Shown here piece after piece: positions 6,631 through 9,167 of a stretch of DNA of 9,167 nt. The number at the start of each line of letters is the position of its first letter. The stretch's first letter is position 1. The notes below the pieces were generated by a model. It was not told where the DNA came from. It saw only the letters and a program-made list of their open reading frames with translations, and did not search any database. The stretch lies in assembly GCA_011524785.1 (NCBI GenBank), contig WTJQ01000190.1:1-9167 (forward strand). Reading direction: 5' to 3'. A program made the position numbers and the translations under genes. This stretch comes from Planctomycetota bacterium. Its GTDB lineage: Bacteria > Planctomycetota > UBA1135 > GCA-002686595.

Positions 6631-7878
6631 TCAGTTCGCGCGGACCGGCTGGGTCCACGCGGCCTGGACCTCGCCCGGGCTGCCCGGATCGGGGTGCGGC
6701 AGGTTGGAGAGCACGCGCGCGCGCACGAACAGGTGCCCCGGCGTCCAGGTGTAGTTGAGCTCGGGTCCAGGACCGCTGCCCAGGAGCTCCGGTTCGACCG
6801 GCCCGCCGTCCGCATTTCTGCGCGCGCCCCAGAACTCGATCGTCAGCTCCTCACCCTCGCGCGGGGCGGCGGTGATCGTGAGGGTGCCGACCCCGTCCCC
6901 GCGATCGACCGCGATGTCCTCGAGGACCACGCCCGTGGAGCCGTAGAAGTCGCCGGCGTTCATGGCCCGCAGCAGGGCCTGGGTCTCCAGGGCCTCGGCG
7001 CGGACCTGGATCCAGGCGCGCCCCGGAGCGGCCACGGGGTTGCCGCTGTAGTGGTGGGCGTCGTCCGTCGCGACTCCGTACAGCAGGGGTAGGGTCGGGT
7101 CGAGGGCCCGCCGCACGTTGGCGAGGTCCCACATGCGCTCGCACCCGGGCCGGTCCTCCGCGCCGAGGTCGTTGGTGGAGCGGTGCCCGTTGTAGACCTC
7201 GAAGAAGCGGCCGCGGCGCATGGCCGCCATGTCCTCCCAGGTGACGCCCCAGCCGAAGTTGGGGTGGTTCAGGTGGGCGACCGTGGCGAGGCCCTCCTCG
7301 TCGCCGTGCTCGGCGATGGTGGAGAGGACCTTGTTCAGGACGTCCACGACCGACTCCCCGGAAGCGGGCGGGAGCGGGCGCGTGAGCCCCAGCGCATTGA
7401 CGTGGATCGGGTGCCCGCGTCCGTCCTTGCCAGGGGAGCGCCAGGAGCTCGTGACCTCCTCGCCCGGCAGCATCAGGAAGCGACCCGCCTCCCCGAAGCG
7501 CTCCTGCAGCTCGGCGAGCCGCGACAGGCGCAGGTCCCGGGTGTCCCCGGAGGTGCGCTCCTCGAACGACGCCTCGAGGTCCTCGGCCGCCGCAGTCACC
7601 TGCTCGGGGCGCAGGCGGGAGCCCGCCCGCTCACTCACGGGGAACCAGGTGTCGCCCTGCTGCAGGACGTTGTGATCCGTGAGCGAGAGGAAGTGGTACC
7701 CGCGGCGCTTGTACCAGGCCGTGACGACGTCCGGCAGCGCGTCGCCATCGCTCCAGAGCGTGTGCGTGTGCGTGTTGCCCTTCCACCAGCGCGACTCCTT
7801 GGCCTCGGGGGTGGCGGTGGCGACGGCGAGGGACGCGAGGCATCCGGCGGCGAGGGCGACGCGATGGCGGAGACGCAT
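6631..7878 (-). CDS. Exported PHP-domain metallohydrolase (CehA/McbA-like)
   Basis: 415-residue PHP-superfamily metal-dependent hydrolase with a signal peptide. Residues 1-23 (RLRHR followed by an Ala/Leu core) look cleavable near ATA/TP; Cys13 in LAAGC makes a lipoprotein possible but less likely. Candidate metal ligands are H37 and H39 (NTHTHTLWSDGD), D68-H69 (SLTDHN), E140/E141 (LPGEEVTSS), H156/H159 (GHPIHVNALG), H202/H205 (AHLNHPNFGWG), and D272-D273 with H275 (GVATDDAHHY), so the site looks complete. Residues from about 300 on form a beta-rich C-terminal domain. The family hydrolyses phosphoesters and some other esters; CehA/McbA members act on carbamates. The substrate here is unknown, and action would be extracytoplasmic. 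It follows the heme/DUF1080 gene by 45 nt and is probably co-transcribed. No Shine-Dalgarno precedes its ATG; the leader instead holds GCGTG repeats. Confidence 0.85.
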   Translation of the reverse strand: MRLRHRVALAAGCLASLAVATATPEAKESRWWKGNTHTHTLWSDGDALPDVVTAWYKRRGYHFLSLTDHNVLQQGDTWFPVSERAGSRLRPEQVTAAAEDLEASFEERTSGDTRDLRLSRLAELQERFGEAGRFLMLPGEEVTSSWRSPGKDGRGHPIHVNALGLTRPLPPASGESVVDVLNKVLSTIAEHGDEEGLATVAHLNHPNFGWGVTWEDMAAMRRGRFFEVYNGHRSTNDLGAEDRPGCERMWDLANVRRALDPTLPLLYGVATDDAHHYSGNPVAAPGRAWIQVRAEALETQALLRAMNAGDFYGSTGVVLEDIAVDRGDGVGTLTITAAPREGEELTIEFWGARRNADGGPVEPELLGSGPGPELNYTWTPGHLFVRARVLSNLPHPDPGSPGEVQAAWTQPVRAN

Positions 7879-7880
7879 GG

Positions 7881-7895
7881 GCGTGGCGTGGCGTG
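7881..7895. repeat. GCGTG x3 tandem repeat in the PHP gene leader
   Basis: Three exact GCGTG units on the plus strand lie 2-17 nt upstream of the PHP gene ATG (minus strand, start 7878). They occupy the place where a Shine-Dalgarno would be expected, and the minus strand there is C-rich with no GGAG-type motif. Confidence 0.7.
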
Positions 7896-7923
7896 GCGGG
7901 AGCGGAGAGGAGCGGTTCGAGTG

Positions 7924-9167
7924 TCAGCGCACGATCGGGCGCAGGGTGATGCGGCGGAACTCGATCCAGGCGCCCTCGGACTGGAAGCAGATCGGTCCGG
8001 CCAGCTGCTCGCAGCCCGTGGCGTCGTTCTGCAGCACGCCGTTGACCCACAGCTCCATGAGCGGGCCGTCCATCACGATGCGGTAGGTGTTCCAGGCGCC
8101 CAGGGCCTTCTCGGAGGACCCGTGTCGCTTGATCGTCCGCCGTCCCTTGCGGCGGGCGGGGTCGGTCTCCATCGCCATCTCGCCGATGTTCCAGATGTCG
8201 CCGGCGTTCGAGGACCACAGCTGCGCCTCGATCGAGCGGGGCCAGACCTTGTCCGGGCCGTTCTTGCGCAGGAGCACCCCGGAGTTGCCCGCGCCCCGCG
8301 CCGGGTCGAAGCGCCACTCGACGGTGAGCTCGAAGTCCTCGAAGGAGCCCTCGGTCTGGAAGTAGCCGGCGGGAGAGCCCGTGCACGTGAGGACACCGTC
8401 GGTGACGGCCCAGGTGGCATCGGGATCCTGGCCGCCGGGCAGGAAACGGGAGAGGCCCGTGAAGTCCTCGCCGTTGAACAGCTCGATCGGCGCCCCGAGC
8501 TCGCGGCCCAGGTCCGGCCCGGCCTCCAGGTAGGCGACCAGGTCGGCCAGCTGCTGGGGCTCGAGACCCAGGGCCACGCCCTCGGGCATGACCGACACGG
8601 GGGACTTGCGGGTGGCCTCGACCTCGTCGGCCGGGATCGCCCAGCGCTCCCCGGCGCTGTCCTTGAGGACGATGCCGTGCTCGTCCTGGGCGAGCAGGAA
8701 GCCGGACAGGATCTCGCCGTCGGTGGTCGCGACGATCTGGGTCTCGTACCCGAAGGCGATCGCCGCCGACGGGTTCAGGATCGCGTTCAGGAGGCCGGCC
8801 CGGTCGTACTTGGAGCCGATGGCGGCGAGGCCCGGGCCCACGTCGTTCCCGTACCCGCCGCTCTCGTGGCAGGCGCTGCACTGGGCAGCGGTCGAGCGGA
8901 ACACGGCGCGTCCGGCCAGGGGATCGCCCTCGAGGGCGAGGATCTCGTCGGCACGGAAGGGCGGCGGGCTCGCACCCTCCGGCAGGAGGCCGGGGCGCGC
9001 GAGGGCGCGGACGCCCAGGTCGGGGTTGCCGTCGAGGGCGTCGAGGGCCACGGCCCGCAGCTCGGCGCCGAGGGCCTCGCCGGTCTCGGCGATCCAGAGC
9101 GCGTGGACCGGCGACTGGGTCAGCTGCCGCACCGCATCGGCCCGGTCCTCGGAGCGCGCGCTCGCGT
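7924..9167 (-). CDS. PVC-type heme-binding domain fused to DUF1080, 5'-partial
   Basis: C-terminal part (about 413 residues) of a larger exported protein; the frame is open to the window's right edge, so the GTG at 9130-9132 need not be the start. Numbering from that GTG: residues about 70-205 are a planctomycete-type cytochrome c domain with CSACH (85-89; heme attachment at C85, C88, with H89 as ligand), the GPGLAAIG segment, ILNPSAAIAFGYE, and a likely axial Met182 in SVMPEG, followed by LADLVAYLE. Residues 216-402 are DUF1080 (IELFNGEDF, AGNSGVLLRK, IEAQLWSSNAGDIWNIG, NTYRIVMDG, LWVNGVLQND), a concanavalin-like fold now linked to 3-keto-disaccharide hydrolases. Related planctomycete proteins often carry a dehydrogenase or HEAT region further N-terminal, which would lie outside. 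A role in oxidative sugar breakdown in the periplasm is inferred. Confidence 0.9.
   Translation of the reverse strand, partial: ASARSEDRADAVRQLTQSPVHALWIAETGEALGAELRAVALDALDGNPDLGVRALARPGLLPEGASPPPFRADEILALEGDPLAGRAVFRSTAAQCSACHESGGYGNDVGPGLAAIGSKYDRAGLLNAILNPSAAIAFGYETQIVATTDGEILSGFLLAQDEHGIVLKDSAGERWAIPADEVEATRKSPVSVMPEGVALGLEPQQLADLVAYLEAGPDLGRELGAPIELFNGEDFTGLSRFLPGGQDPDATWAVTDGVLTCTGSPAGYFQTEGSFEDFELTVEWRFDPARGAGNSGVLLRKNGPDKVWPRSIEAQLWSSNAGDIWNIGEMAMETDPARRKGRRTIKRHGSSEKALGAWNTYRIVMDGPLMELWVNGVLQNDATGCEQLAGPICFQSEGAWIEFRRITLRPIVR

Noticed and set aside
7631..8881. Second minus-strand frame spanning the PHP and DUF1080 genes
   Set aside because: Arg/Pro/Gly-rich with no motifs; it crosses the junction of two genes that have clear domains in other frames.
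1..9167. CRISPR arrays, insertion sequences, tRNA/rRNA, phage or defence genes
   Set aside because: Both strands were read for such features. No spaced direct repeats, transposase motifs, terminal inverted repeats, cloverleaf-like segments or defence domains were seen.

Overview
The window is about 9.2 kb of very GC-rich, gene-dense bacterial chromosome. The lineage is best read as a high-GC member of the Planctomycetota or a close PVC relative. The main evidence is the truncated minus-strand gene at the right end, which joins a CxxCH heme-binding domain of the planctomycete type (TIGR02603-like) to a DUF1080 (3-keto-disaccharide hydrolase) domain. An exported PHP hydrolase and a lysine-rich exported HEAT-like protein with a Trp-rich tail fit the same assignment. 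No marker gene is present to name a genus.

Layout, left to right. (1) 1-1479, plus strand: pabB, aminodeoxychorismate synthase component I, cut at its 5' end by the window edge, with an in-frame 33-bp tandem repeat just after its LLDS strand. (2) 1561-2352, plus: exported HEAT-like protein, separated from pabB by a perfect 10-bp hairpin. (3) 2429-3001 and 2998-4287, plus: a single-pass membrane protein and a coiled-coil lipoprotein, translationally coupled and both of unknown function; the lipoprotein contains a duplicated domain. (4) 4319-5686, plus: xseA, exonuclease VII large subunit. (5) 5683-6615, plus: GT2 glycosyltransferase, start overlapping the xseA stop. (6) 6631-7878, minus: exported PHP-domain metallohydrolase. 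(7) 7924-9167, minus: heme-binding/DUF1080 protein, N-terminus beyond the window.

From 2429 to 6615 the four plus-strand genes are spaced or overlapped like one operon (two 4-nt overlaps and one 31-nt gap), placing envelope-type genes around a DNA-repair nuclease. The two minus-strand genes form a second unit (45-nt gap) likely concerned with extracytoplasmic breakdown of carbohydrate or phosphoester compounds. The two units converge, with 15 nt between stop codons.

No tRNA, rRNA, CRISPR array, insertion sequence, phage gene, toxin-antitoxin pair or recognisable defence system was seen. The least explained part is the membrane protein/lipoprotein pair at 2429-4287. No non-coding stretch exceeds about 80 bases.
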